Below, piece after piece: positions 34,205-42,108 of a stretch of DNA of 64,000 nt. Position 1 is the stretch's first letter. Each line of letters opens with the position of its first letter. The notes beneath the pieces were generated by a model that worked only from the letters and a program-made list of their open reading frames with translations, had not been told where the DNA came from and searched no databases. The translations under genes and the position numbers were made by a program. The stretch is from Natrinema sp. HArc-T2 (GTDB lineage: Archaea; Halobacteriota; Halobacteria; Halobacteriales; Natrialbaceae): the NCBI RefSeq assembly GCF_041821085.1, contig NZ_JBGUAZ010000004.1, positions 186,001 through 250,000 on the forward strand. The letters run 5' to 3'.

Positions 34205-35299
34205 CTACCGACGCTCGCGTTCGCTGAGATAGCCTTTGCGACAGTCGGGGCAGATGTCGCCGGCACGCAACGAGCCGCGGTCGCCAGCGGCGACGTACTC
34301 ACATCGTGGACAGTAGAACTCGGTCGGAACGTCGTCTGCAGGACCGCCCTCGCGTTCGGTCGGCGTCGGAACCGAATCAGCCCACTCGATGCCGCTTGCC
34401 GGCTCCGACGAGGTCTCGTCGGTCGCGTCGTCAGTGACATCGGTCGGGGGCGTTGCGGTCACCGACCGAGCGTCGTTCGTGGTATCTGCTGGCACGTCGT
34501 TTTCAAGCACGACCGCGTCGTCGGTCGAAGTCGGGTCGGACGCCGCGTCGCCGGTGTCGGTGTCGGCCTCGGTGTCTGCATCGTCGTCATCGTCGGGCCA
34601 CGCCGCCGGGGTGGAGTCGGCATCGACTGGCGGCCCGACGTCACTCGAGTCCGGCCACTCGCCGTGTTCGCGGTCCCGGTCGAGAGCAGGGTCGTCGTCC
34701 TCGAGGATCTCGCCGTCATCGACGACGGGATCGCCGTTTTCGTCGGTCGGGAGGTCGATGTCGTCGGTAGCTGCGGTCTCCGCGGAGGCGGTCACAGCGT
34801 CCGAGTCAGTGGATGTGCTTTTAGGGGTCGACTCAGTGGTGTCGTCGATATCTTCGGCGTCAGTCTCGGAACCGGATTCGTCGGCGTCGATGAACTCGGC
34901 ATCCGACTCAGTGGCAGGCTCGTCAGCGTCAACGAACGCAGCGTCCGTTCCGGAATCGGGTTCATCGGCGTCGATGAACTCGGCATCCGTCTCGGTGGCA
35001 GGTTCGTCAGTGTCGATGAACGCGGCGTCCGTTTCGGATGTGAACTCGTCAGTTGCGTCTGGCTCGAGAGGCGGTGCAGTCGGCTCGGGGTCGTGATCGT
35101 CGGGGAGTGAGTCGGCACCCGTTCCGGCGGCGAGGCTGGTCACCTCGGTGTTCTCGCTGATGACGTTGCGCTCGCCACAGCGGGAACACTCTTCGAACTC
35201 TTGGAGGGTGACGACGACCTCACTGCCCCGTTCTTCGCGCTCGCGTTCGACCTCGGCGTCGCCGAAGTCGTGTCCGAGCAGCGAACATCGCAGGACCAT
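34205..35299 (-). CDS. Two zinc-ribbon ends joined by a long acidic repeat linker
   Basis: This 364-residue haloarchaeal protein (I associate it with DUF7093) has an N-terminal module with Cys at residue 5 and the CSRC pair at 38-41. A long linker rich in D, E, S and T covers residues 60-320, and a C-terminal zinc ribbon (YCPRC... CPDC) occupies about 327-360. The linker holds about four and a half copies of a 14-residue unit at residues 90-149 based on TDAEFIDADEPxxx. Function unknown; the ends suggest binding of nucleic acid or protein. The direct repeat would allow easy length change by slippage. Confidence 0.78.
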   Translation of the reverse strand: MVLRCSLLGHDFGDAEVEREREERGSEVVVTLQEFEECSRCGERNVISENTEVTSLAAGTGADSLPDDHDPEPTAPPLEPDATDEFTSETDAAFIDTDEPATETDAEFIDADEPDSGTDAAFVDADEPATESDAEFIDADESGSETDAEDIDDTTESTPKSTSTDSDAVTASAETAATDDIDLPTDENGDPVVDDGEILEDDDPALDRDREHGEWPDSSDVGPPVDADSTPAAWPDDDDDADTEADTDTGDAASDPTSTDDAVVLENDVPADTTNDARSVTATPPTDVTDDATDETSSEPASGIEWADSVPTPTEREGGPADDVPTEFYCPRCEYVAAGDRGSLRAGDICPDCRKGYLSERERR

Positions 35300-35520
35300 T
35301 GTCCAATCGTACCGATCCAGTCCATAAAAAACGTACTGCCTGTATGTCTGCTATTCGTGAAAGTAATTCGAACTGTATAGTACTTCCATCCTGTCGAAAA
35401 AAGAAAGAGTGTCAGTTCGTGGTCCGGTCCTGAACTGTGGCCGAGCAGCGTGAACCGAGTCGATCGCCACATCGTCAGAACGACAAACGTCAAATCCCGG
35501 GTCGTCGAATGGGAACATGG

Positions 35521-35817
35521 ATGAGAGCAAAGCGGGAGTACCGGAACCGGGAGGGGACGGAGGTGGCGATACTCGATGCCCTGGTCGATCGCGCCGATGA
35601 CGGGATGACGGTCTTCGAACTCCGGGCGGCCGTCGAGGTCGACATTGACGAACTCGAGGAAGCCCTGTCAATGCTCAAAGCAGACGATCTGATCGTCGTC
35701 GAGTCGAACTCGGAGACGGTGATCAAGCCCGCTGACCGCGTCGTTCCCGACGGGCCGGCCAACGAGGACGACGAGCAATCGATCGGCGAGTGGCTACGCG
35801 ATCGGATGCCTTTTTGA
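35521..35817 (+). CDS. Small winged-helix protein (DUF6432-like)
   Basis: This 98-residue protein begins MRAKREYRNREGTEVAILDALVDRADDGMTVFELR in two adjoining segments: a basic N-terminus, then an HTH-like unit (MTVFELRAAVEVDIDELEEALSML) and a beta wing (LIVVESNSETVIKP). It looks like a single winged helix with an acidic tail. I associate it with a haloarchaeal DUF family (DUF6432), function unknown. An alternative start four codons upstream (35509) is possible. It precedes the YgfZ-like gene by 39 bases. Confidence 0.75.
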   Translation: MRAKREYRNREGTEVAILDALVDRADDGMTVFELRAAVEVDIDELEEALSMLKADDLIVVESNSETVIKPADRVVPDGPANEDDEQSIGEWLRDRMPF

Positions 35818-35856
35818 ATCGAAACGCCTGATACGCGCAGCGCCCAGAGGGTACCC

Positions 35857-36948
35857 ATGAGCGTCATCGAGTCCATCCACGCGGATCACGGGGCCACGTT
35901 CGGCGAGCGCGCAGACCAGCGGATCGTCGAACACTACGGGCGACCGGAGCGCACACATCTGGCGGTCCGCAACGGCGTCGGCTTACTCGAGCTAGCCTAC
36001 GGCGTGCTCGTCGTCGAGGGCGACGACCGCCTCGAGTACGTCGACAACGTGGTGTCGAACCGCGTCCCAGCAGAAGACGGACAGGGCTGTTACGCGCTCG
36101 TGCTCGATCCACAGGGCGGGATCGAGGTCGAACTCTATATCTACAACGCGGGCGAACGGCTGCTGCTCTTTACCCAGCCCGAGACCGCCGAGCCGCTGGC
36201 CGAAGAGTGGTCCGAGAAGGTGTTCATTCAGGACGTCGAGATCCGCGTCGCAAGCGACGAGTACGCGGTTTTCGGGATCCACGGCCCGCAGGCCACCGAA
36301 AAAATCGCCAGCGTCCTCAACGGGGCCGGCTCGCCCGAGCGGCGCTACTCGTTCGTCCGCGGCACGATGGGCGACGAAGGCGTCTCCGTCATCCGGACCG
36401 ATGCACTCACCGGCGAGGAGAGCTACGAGGTGATCTGTGCTGCCGATGACGCCGAGGCCGTCTACGACACGCTGCTCAATCAGGGATTGAACGCCGCCCC
36501 CTTCGGCTACCGGACCTTCGAGAGTCTCGCACTCGAGGCCGGCTCGCCACTGTTTCACACCGAACTCGAAGGGACGCTCCCGAACGTCCTCGGCCTCCAC
36601 AACGCCTTGGACTTCGAGAAGGGCTGTTACGTCGGCCAGGAGGTCGTCTCCCGCGTCGAGAACCGTGGCCAGCCGAGCCGCCAACTCGTCGGCCTGACAC
36701 TCGAGGGTGAGACCGTTCCCGAGTCCGGCGCGGCCGTTTTCGACGGTGACGCGTCAGTCGGCGAAATTACCCGCGCGGGCGAGAGCCCGCTGCTCGAGGA
36801 GGTCATCGCGCTCGCGGTCGTCGACTACGGCCTCGAGAGCGACGAGCTGACGGTCCGGGTCGAAGGTGACGAGGTGGCCGCGAGCCGGACGGAACTGCCG
36901 TTCGTCGAGGGGTCCGATCAGTCGGATCGACTCCCAACGTACGAGTAA
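35857..36948 (+). CDS. YgfZ/GcvT-like folate-binding Fe-S maintenance protein
   Basis: This 363-residue protein has the GcvT fold with a YgfZ-type signature, FEKGCYVGQEVVSRVE, near residue 252. The K-x-x-C-Y-x-G-Q-E pattern distinguishes YgfZ/IBA57 proteins from true aminomethyltransferases. YgfZ helps mature or repair certain Fe-S enzymes using tetrahydrofolate. Other GCV genes are not adjacent, which favours this role over glycine cleavage. An aminomethyltransferase annotation is the main alternative. Confidence 0.85.
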   Translation: MSVIESIHADHGATFGERADQRIVEHYGRPERTHLAVRNGVGLLELAYGVLVVEGDDRLEYVDNVVSNRVPAEDGQGCYALVLDPQGGIEVELYIYNAGERLLLFTQPETAEPLAEEWSEKVFIQDVEIRVASDEYAVFGIHGPQATEKIASVLNGAGSPERRYSFVRGTMGDEGVSVIRTDALTGEESYEVICAADDAEAVYDTLLNQGLNAAPFGYRTFESLALEAGSPLFHTELEGTLPNVLGLHNALDFEKGCYVGQEVVSRVENRGQPSRQLVGLTLEGETVPESGAAVFDGDASVGEITRAGESPLLEEVIALAVVDYGLESDELTVRVEGDEVAASRTELPFVEGSDQSDRLPTYE

Positions 36949-37016
36949 TCGGAATCGGAACCGCACCATCCGCGTTCGGAACCACTGTTATATAGGCCGA
37001 AATCGAGTGACAATCC

Positions 37017-38144
37017 ATGGCAGGAGACGTCCGCGAGCGCGACCTCCTCGAGCGGGCACCGGACGATCGGATTCAGGTGCTTGACGCCGATGGGACCGTC
37101 GTCGCACCCGAACTGGAGCCGGATCTCGAGGCGGAGACGTTGCGGTCAATGTACCGGGATATGCGGTTTTCCAGACGGTTCGACGAGCGGATGATCAGCC
37201 TCCAGCGACAGGGGCGGCTGGGAACGTACTCTTCGCTGGCCGGCCAGGAGGGGTCCCAGATCGGCTCGACGTACGCGCTCGCGGACGACGACACCCTCTC
37301 CTTTCAGTACCGGGAACACGGCGCGCTTGCGGCGCGGGGGATGCCGTGGGAGTATCTGCTCTACTGGATGGGTCACGAGGACGGCAACGCCGCGCTGGCG
37401 GAGATCGACGTCTTTCCGCTGAATATCTCGATCGCCGGCCACCTGCCACACATAGTGGGCTGGTCGTGGGCGGCGAAGCTAGACGGTGACGAGCGCGTCG
37501 GCGTCGCCCACTTCGGCGACGGATCGACATCGGAGGGGGACTTCCACGAGGCGATGAATTTTGCAGGCGTGTTCGATACGCCGACGGTCTTCATCTGTAA
37601 CAACAACCAGTGGGCCATTTCGATCCCGCGCGAAGCGCAAACCGCGAGCGCAACCATCGCACAGAAGGCCCACGCCTACGGCTTTGCTGGCGTGCAGGTC
37701 GACGGCATGGACCCGCTCGCGACCTACGTCGTGACGGCGGCCGCACGGGAAAAGGCCCTCGAGCCCGACGGCGACCGGTTGCGCCCGACGCTGATCGAGG
37801 CGGTTCAGTACCGATACGGTGCCCATACGACGGCGGACGACCCCAGCGTCTACCGGGACGACGAGGAGGTCCAACGATGGCGCGAGCGGGACCCGATCGA
37901 TCGATTCGAGGCGTACCTGCGGGGCGAGGGTGTCATAGACGACGACCGGATCGACGCGATCGAGTCCGAGATCGAGGAGACGCTGGCGACGCTGGTCGAC
38001 CGCGCCGAGGGCGTCGACGGGGATCCCAGCGAGATGTTCGAGTACGCCTACGCGGAGCCGACGCCACGCCTCGAGGCACAGCGTGAGTACCTCGCGGACC
38101 TGCGAGAGACCCACGGAGACGACGCACTACTCGAAGACGAGTAA
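37017..38144 (+). CDS. Thiamine-diphosphate dehydrogenase E1 alpha subunit, orphan
   Basis: This 375-residue E1 alpha of the pyruvate/branched-chain 2-oxoacid dehydrogenase class has the ThDP motif GDGSTSEGDFHEAMNFAG starting near residue 167 and closing with VFICNNNQWAIS. The YRYGAHTTADDPSVYR stretch is part of the phosphorylation-loop region of family members. E1 alpha works with an E1 beta, an E2 acyltransferase and E3. None is encoded next to it; the following gene is a small membrane protein. It must use partners from elsewhere or have another role. Thiamine diphosphate would come from ThiL. Confidence 0.93.
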   Translation: MAGDVRERDLLERAPDDRIQVLDADGTVVAPELEPDLEAETLRSMYRDMRFSRRFDERMISLQRQGRLGTYSSLAGQEGSQIGSTYALADDDTLSFQYREHGALAARGMPWEYLLYWMGHEDGNAALAEIDVFPLNISIAGHLPHIVGWSWAAKLDGDERVGVAHFGDGSTSEGDFHEAMNFAGVFDTPTVFICNNNQWAISIPREAQTASATIAQKAHAYGFAGVQVDGMDPLATYVVTAAAREKALEPDGDRLRPTLIEAVQYRYGAHTTADDPSVYRDDEEVQRWRERDPIDRFEAYLRGEGVIDDDRIDAIESEIEETLATLVDRAEGVDGDPSEMFEYAYAEPTPRLEAQREYLADLRETHGDDALLEDE

Positions 38145-38221
38145 GTCATCTGACGGTCGGATAAAGCCCGCAATGGGACAGGCAAACGGCTATCCGATCG
38201 TCGCATCGAGATGCGGTCGAT

Positions 38222-38725
38222 ATGCAACTCGAGCAGCCGTCCGGGGAACCGAGCGCGGCCTGGAGCGGCACAGTGCCGAGCGCAGTCGACGCGCGGGTGC
38301 TCGGCCTGGTCGTCGTGACGGCCGGCCTTGCAGCGTCGATCAACGTCCCCTACGGCGGCCTGCCGATGGCAGCCGTCGCGTTCGCGCTGTTGGCGAGTGG
38401 CGGCGGCGCCCTCCACCTGCTCGGTGAACGGAAGCTCCGCAGGCTCACTGACGAGCTCGTCGAGCGGTGGGTTGCTGCGGGCGGCGAGATCGATGGCGTC
38501 ACTCGCTCGTCGACCGGGATGGAGACAGCGTGGCACGTCCACACGCCCGACGGCGAGATCGTCATCGGTGGGGTCGCACTGGTTCCGATCACCCGACTGT
38601 CCGTCGAGTGGCAGGGCATCGGCGACACGATGGACGCCAACGAGGCCGAAGCGAACATCGATCGCCTCGCCGAGAGCCTCTACCGAGAGATCTTCGAGCT
38701 CGGCTCGGCGACCCAGCAGGCCTGA
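38222..38725 (+). CDS. Conserved membrane protein of unknown function
   Basis: This 167-residue protein has two hydrophobic helices (about residues 24-43, VLGLVVVTAGLAASI, and 46-66, LPMAAVAFALLASGGGALHLL) and then a soluble C-terminal domain (WHVHTPDGEIVIGG, LVPITRLSVEWQGIG) ending in a long helix. No known family signature is visible. It follows the E1 alpha gene on the same strand with a 77-base gap. Confidence 0.7.
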   Translation: MQLEQPSGEPSAAWSGTVPSAVDARVLGLVVVTAGLAASINVPYGGLPMAAVAFALLASGGGALHLLGERKLRRLTDELVERWVAAGGEIDGVTRSSTGMETAWHVHTPDGEIVIGGVALVPITRLSVEWQGIGDTMDANEAEANIDRLAESLYREIFELGSATQQA

Positions 38726-38731
38726 AGCGGA

Positions 38732-39250
38732 TTACTCGAACAGTTCCTCGTGGCGCTTGGCCAGATCGGTGTACTCGCCCGACGAGTACTCCTCGAGAAT
38801 TACTTCGGCGTCGATCCCCGTTTTCTCGAGTGGCGTAATCTCTGCTGGCACGCCGCGGACGAACGACTCCGGCGGAATGTCGTAGCCGTCGGGAACGACG
38901 GTGCCCGCGGCGACGATGCTGCCGCTGCCGATCGTGACGTCGGAGTTAGTCGTCGCGTTGAACCCGACCAGCGCCCGGTCCTCGACGGTCGTCTCGTTAA
39001 GGATAGCCCCGTGGCCTACCATGACTTCGTCCCCGAGCTGTGAGGCGTGAATCGTCGCGTTGTCCCCGACGTGCGTTGCCTGCCCGATGCGGACGGGGCC
39101 GACGTCACCGCGCAACACGACGCCGGGCCAGACGCTCGCGTCGGCGCCGATGTCGACGTCGCCCACGAGCGTCGCTTCTCGGCTTACTCGTGCCGTCTCG
39201 TCGATCGTCGGTTGGGTCCCCTCGAACGCGTAGGTTCGCCTGTCGACCAT
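38732..39250 (-). CDS. Gamma-carbonic-anhydrase-like left-handed beta-helix protein
   Basis: This 172-residue protein consists of hexapeptide repeats typical of the gamma-CA/YrdA/CaiE family: VGDVDIGADASVWPG, RGDVGPVRIG, ATIHAS, VMVGHGAILNE. Trimers of such proteins hold zinc between subunits. Two of the three family zinc histidines are present (NATIHAS and VGHG), but the position of the third, five residues after VGH, is Asn (VGHGAILN). Carbonic anhydrase activity is therefore doubtful. The ATG at 39250 begins MVDRRTYAF, typical of the family. Confidence 0.85.
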   Translation of the reverse strand: MVDRRTYAFEGTQPTIDETARVSREATLVGDVDIGADASVWPGVVLRGDVGPVRIGQATHVGDNATIHASQLGDEVMVGHGAILNETTVEDRALVGFNATTNSDVTIGSGSIVAAGTVVPDGYDIPPESFVRGVPAEITPLEKTGIDAEVILEEYSSGEYTDLAKRHEELFE

Positions 39251-39475
39251 ATCCACACCATCAACGATCGGACGTATAATTCTGCAGTCTGGAAGACATG
39301 ACAGTCTTACGTCGGTTGTACTCGTGAGGGTCGATACAGCGAGTTCGACCGTGCGTAGCAATACCACTTCTCGAGTCGGGTGAGGTCCACCGAGCACAGA
39401 CCGGCGGACCACCGGTTGGATCATCGACCGCTCTCAAAACACGAGCAAGTGGTCGCGAAACCGGTGTCGACAGTC

Positions 39476-39745
39476 TCAGGACTCGATCTTGTCGACGATC
39501 TCGCGGGCCTGGTTTTTCGCCGTCTCCTCGCCGACGTGTTTGTCGAGCAAGACGCTCGTTATCTCCCAGTCGTCTTCACCCTCGAGTTTCCCGGTACGGA
39601 CCTCGCTGCCCTCCGAAACCGACCGTGCCGGTTGCTCCGCCCAATCTGGAGTCCGTATCTCGTCGTACCGATCGGGATCGCGGAACCGGACGTGGGTGTA
39701 GTTGTCTTCCGTCTCGACGGTGTTGATGTCAGGGCTGTCGGCCAT
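39476..39745 (-). CDS. Conserved haloarchaeal protein, small, acidic
   Basis: This 89-residue protein is acidic and soluble: VRFRDPDRYDEIRTPDWAE, then EVRTGKLEGEDDWEITSVLL and a C-terminal helix TAKNQAREIVDKIES. Proteins of this kind are widespread in haloarchaea without assigned function. The ATG at 39745 gives the clean MADSPDINTVETEDNYTHV start. It sits between the gamma-CA-like gene and glnA. Confidence 0.7.
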   Translation of the reverse strand: MADSPDINTVETEDNYTHVRFRDPDRYDEIRTPDWAEQPARSVSEGSEVRTGKLEGEDDWEITSVLLDKHVGEETAKNQAREIVDKIES

Positions 39746-39895
39746 ATCCGATGGTCCGGTGCCACTGTGTCTAAGGGCCGGGCTTGAATGTGCCTCGTCA
39801 GGACGCTGGCGCTCGAGGCACACGATCACGAGCGATCAGCTACTCTCCTTCGATCAGAAAAGAAATGAACCGAGTAAGGGGACAGCAGGTCCGAC

Positions 39896-41251
39896 TTAGA
39901 ACGTCTCGAGGTAGCGGTCGAGTTCCCACTCGGAGACGTCGACGAGGTACTCCTCGAACTCCTGGCGCTTGGCTTCGACGAACTTGGAGGCGACGTGGTC
40001 GCCGAGTGCGCTGTACATCGCTTCGTCTTCCTCGAGGGCGTCGACGGCTTCGCCGAGGTTGGCCGGTAGCGTGTCAATGCCGTACTCCTCGCGTTTCTCC
40101 TCGTCGAAGTCGTAGATGTTCTCGCGGACCGGGTCGGGACACTCGAGGCCCTGCTCGATGCCGTCGAGACCGGCGTGGATCATGACCGCGAGCGCGAGGT
40201 AGGGGTTACACGACGGGTCGGGCGACCGCAGTTCGATGCGCGACGCCGCTGGGGTGCGTGCGGCGGGCCGGCGGATCAGCGCCGAGCGGTTGCGGTCGGA
40301 CCACGCGACGTAGACGGGCGCCTCGTAGCCGGGCACCAGACGCTTGTAGCTGTTGACGGTGGGGTTCGCGATCGCCGTGATCGCCGGTGCGTGCTCGAGA
40401 ACACCGGCGGTGAAGGCGTGGGCCTCCTCGCTCAGGTTGAACTCGTCGTCGTCGTCGTGGAACGCGTTCTCGCCGTCCTCGGTGAACAGCGAGATGTGGG
40501 TGTGCATCCCCGAGCCGTTGATGCGCGGGATCGGCTTGGGCATGAACGTCGCGTGCAGGTCGTGCTGGGCGGCGATCGCACGGACGACCGTGCGGAAGGT
40601 GCCGACGTTGTCCGCGGTCGTCAGGGCGTCGTCGTAGGTGAAGTTGATCTCGTGTTGGCCCTCGGCGACCTCGTGGTGGCTGGCCTCGACCTCGAAGCCC
40701 ATGCTCTCGAGGCCGTAGATGATGTCACGGCGAACGTCGGAGGCGAGGTCCTTCGGCGCGAGGTCGAAGTAGCCGCCAGCGTCGTTGGTCTTGGTCGTCG
40801 CACGGCCCTCTTCGTCTTCTTCGAAGAGGAAGAACTCCGGTTCGGGCGCGGCGTTGACCGTATAGCCCATCTCGTTGGCGCGGTCGAGGGCGTTCTTGAG
40901 AACACGACGCGGGTCGCCCTCGAAGGGTTCGCCGGTATAGGTGTCGTAGACGTCACAGATCATCCGGGCGGCAGCGCTGCCCTCCTTCTGGCGCCACGGG
41001 AGAATCGCGAAGGTCTCCGGGTCGGGCTTGAGCCGCATGTCCGACTCCTGAATGCGCACGAAGCCTTCGATAGAAGAACCGTCGAAATAGATTCCCTCCT
41101 CAAAGGCCTTCTCGGCCTGACGGGCTGGCACGGAGACGTTCTTGACCGTTCCGAGAATGTCGGTAAACTGTAGTCGGAGGAAGTCAACGTCTTTCTCCTC
41201 GATCTCGTCCAGCACCGCCTGTTCTGTGTCTGTGAGGTTTCCGCTTGTCAT
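39896..41251 (-). CDS. glnA: Glutamine synthetase, type I
   Basis: This 451-residue GlnA ligates glutamate and ammonia using ATP as a dodecamer. Motifs include [17 protein letters not shown] near residue 56, [30 protein letters not shown] and [16 protein letters not shown] followed by [12 protein letters not shown]. The adenylylation tyrosine region of bacterial beta-type enzymes is absent, consistent with control by other means. It is divergent from an lrp-type regulator with a 126-base shared region; in haloarchaea this pair is common and the regulator is thought to control glnA. Confidence 0.97.
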   Translation of the reverse strand: MTSGNLTDTEQAVLDEIEEKDVDFLRLQFTDILGTVKNVSVPARQAEKAFEEGIYFDGSSIEGFVRIQESDMRLKPDPETFAILPWRQKEGSAAARMICDVYDTYTGEPFEGDPRRVLKNALDRANEMGYTVNAAPEPEFFLFEEDEEGRATTKTNDAGGYFDLAPKDLASDVRRDIIYGLESMGFEVEASHHEVAEGQHEINFTYDDALTTADNVGTFRTVVRAIAAQHDLHATFMPKPIPRINGSGMHTHISLFTEDGENAFHDDDDEFNLSEEAHAFTAGVLEHAPAITAIANPTVNSYKRLVPGYEAPVYVAWSDRNRSALIRRPAARTPAASRIELRSPDPSCNPYLALAVMIHAGLDGIEQGLECPDPVRENIYDFDEEKREEYGIDTLPANLGEAVDALEEDEAMYSALGDHVASKFVEAKRQEFEEYLVDVSEWELDRYLETF

Positions 41252-41377
41252 CTTTCTCGTCGTCGTATTCTCGTAACCCGCTTACTAAAACACTACTGTT
41301 CCGAGCAAATCTTCTCTCTCCCGCTCCAAACTGCATATTCGTAAAGTTCTAAAGGCTACAATGAGTGGGTCGATGTG

Positions 41378-41842
41378 ATGACGTACGAAAATCTCGATGC
41401 AAAACTAGTGAATGCACTTCTCGGCGACGGTCGGGCGAGCCTGCGCAGCCTCGCCGAGGAGCTCGACGTCTCCGTGACGACCGTCTCGAATCACCTCTCC
41501 GATCTCGAGGACGACGGTGTCATCGAGGGCTACACGCCCCGCGTCGATTACGATGCGGTTGGCTACGACGTAACCGCCGTCATTCAACTCCAAGTCGAGG
41601 GGAACGCGCTGCCCGACGTCACCGACACGCTGCGCGACCACCGCCAGATGACCAGCGTCTACGAGGTCACCGGCGACTACGACGTGATCGCCATCGGCAA
41701 GTTCGAAGACACCGACGGCATGAACGATCAGATCAAAGAGCTGCTGACCGACCCCGACATCAAAGCCTCGAACACCAGCGTCGTGTTGAACGCCGTGAGC
41801 GAGAACGAACAGTTCGAACTCGAGGTCGACGAGGAAGCGTAA
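41378..41842 (+). CDS. lrp: Lrp/AsnC family transcription regulator
   Basis: This 154-residue protein has an N-terminal winged helix ([20 protein letters not shown], then [18 protein letters not shown]) and a C-terminal RAM ligand-binding domain ([28 protein letters not shown]). Members sense amino acids, often glutamine or glutamate, as octamers. Divergent position to glnA supports control of glutamine synthesis. The ATG at 41378 is used; a GTG one codon earlier is possible. Confidence 0.93.
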   Translation: MTYENLDAKLVNALLGDGRASLRSLAEELDVSVTTVSNHLSDLEDDGVIEGYTPRVDYDAVGYDVTAVIQLQVEGNALPDVTDTLRDHRQMTSVYEVTGDYDVIAIGKFEDTDGMNDQIKELLTDPDIKASNTSVVLNAVSENEQFELEVDEEA

Positions 41843-41932
41843 TCGGACAGTCCTTTTCAGCAGAACCCATCGCCGAACAGCGGCGTCGTTAATCAGTTCA
41901 CCGCGAGCGAACCCGAAGGGTGAGCGAGCGGG

Positions 41933-41989
41933 CCGACGACTGATGTGGAGACCCGCGTAGTGGGTCGGAACGGAAGGAGGAGTGCTTTT
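41933..41989 (+). ncRNA. Candidate structured RNA, element C copy 2
   Basis: The segment starts CCGACGACTGATGTG, has a GACCC stem with loop GCGTAGT and GGGTC, and ends with GGAACGGAAGG then AGGAGTGCTTTT. It matches copy 1 nearly base for base outside the stem, which differs but still pairs. A hairpin-like CCC GAA GGG lies just upstream. The run of T bases would suit a 3' end. Confidence 0.55.
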
Positions 41990-41991
41990 AT

Positions 41992-42107
41992 ACTAAATTT
42001 TGCCGAGGGCCGCCGAAGGCGGCCCGCAGATCAAAATTTAGTTTTGGCTCGCGGGGCGCGTTCGCTCCCCGCTCGCTTTTCAGAGGTCTTCGCTTCGCTT
42101 GACCTCT
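41992..42107. terminator. Hairpin array between element C2 and the thermosome gene
   Basis: Three stems follow the C2 core. ACTAAATTTTG at 41992-42002 pairs with CAAAATTTAGT at 42032-42042 and encloses GGGCCGCC GAA GGCGGCCC at 42007-42025. GCGGGG pairs with CCCCGC at 42051-42072. AGAGGTC at 42082-42088 pairs with GACCTCT at 42101-42107. The array ends two bases before the stop codon of the minus-strand thermosome gene and may terminate transcription from both sides. Confidence 0.5.
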
Positions 42108-42108
42108 C

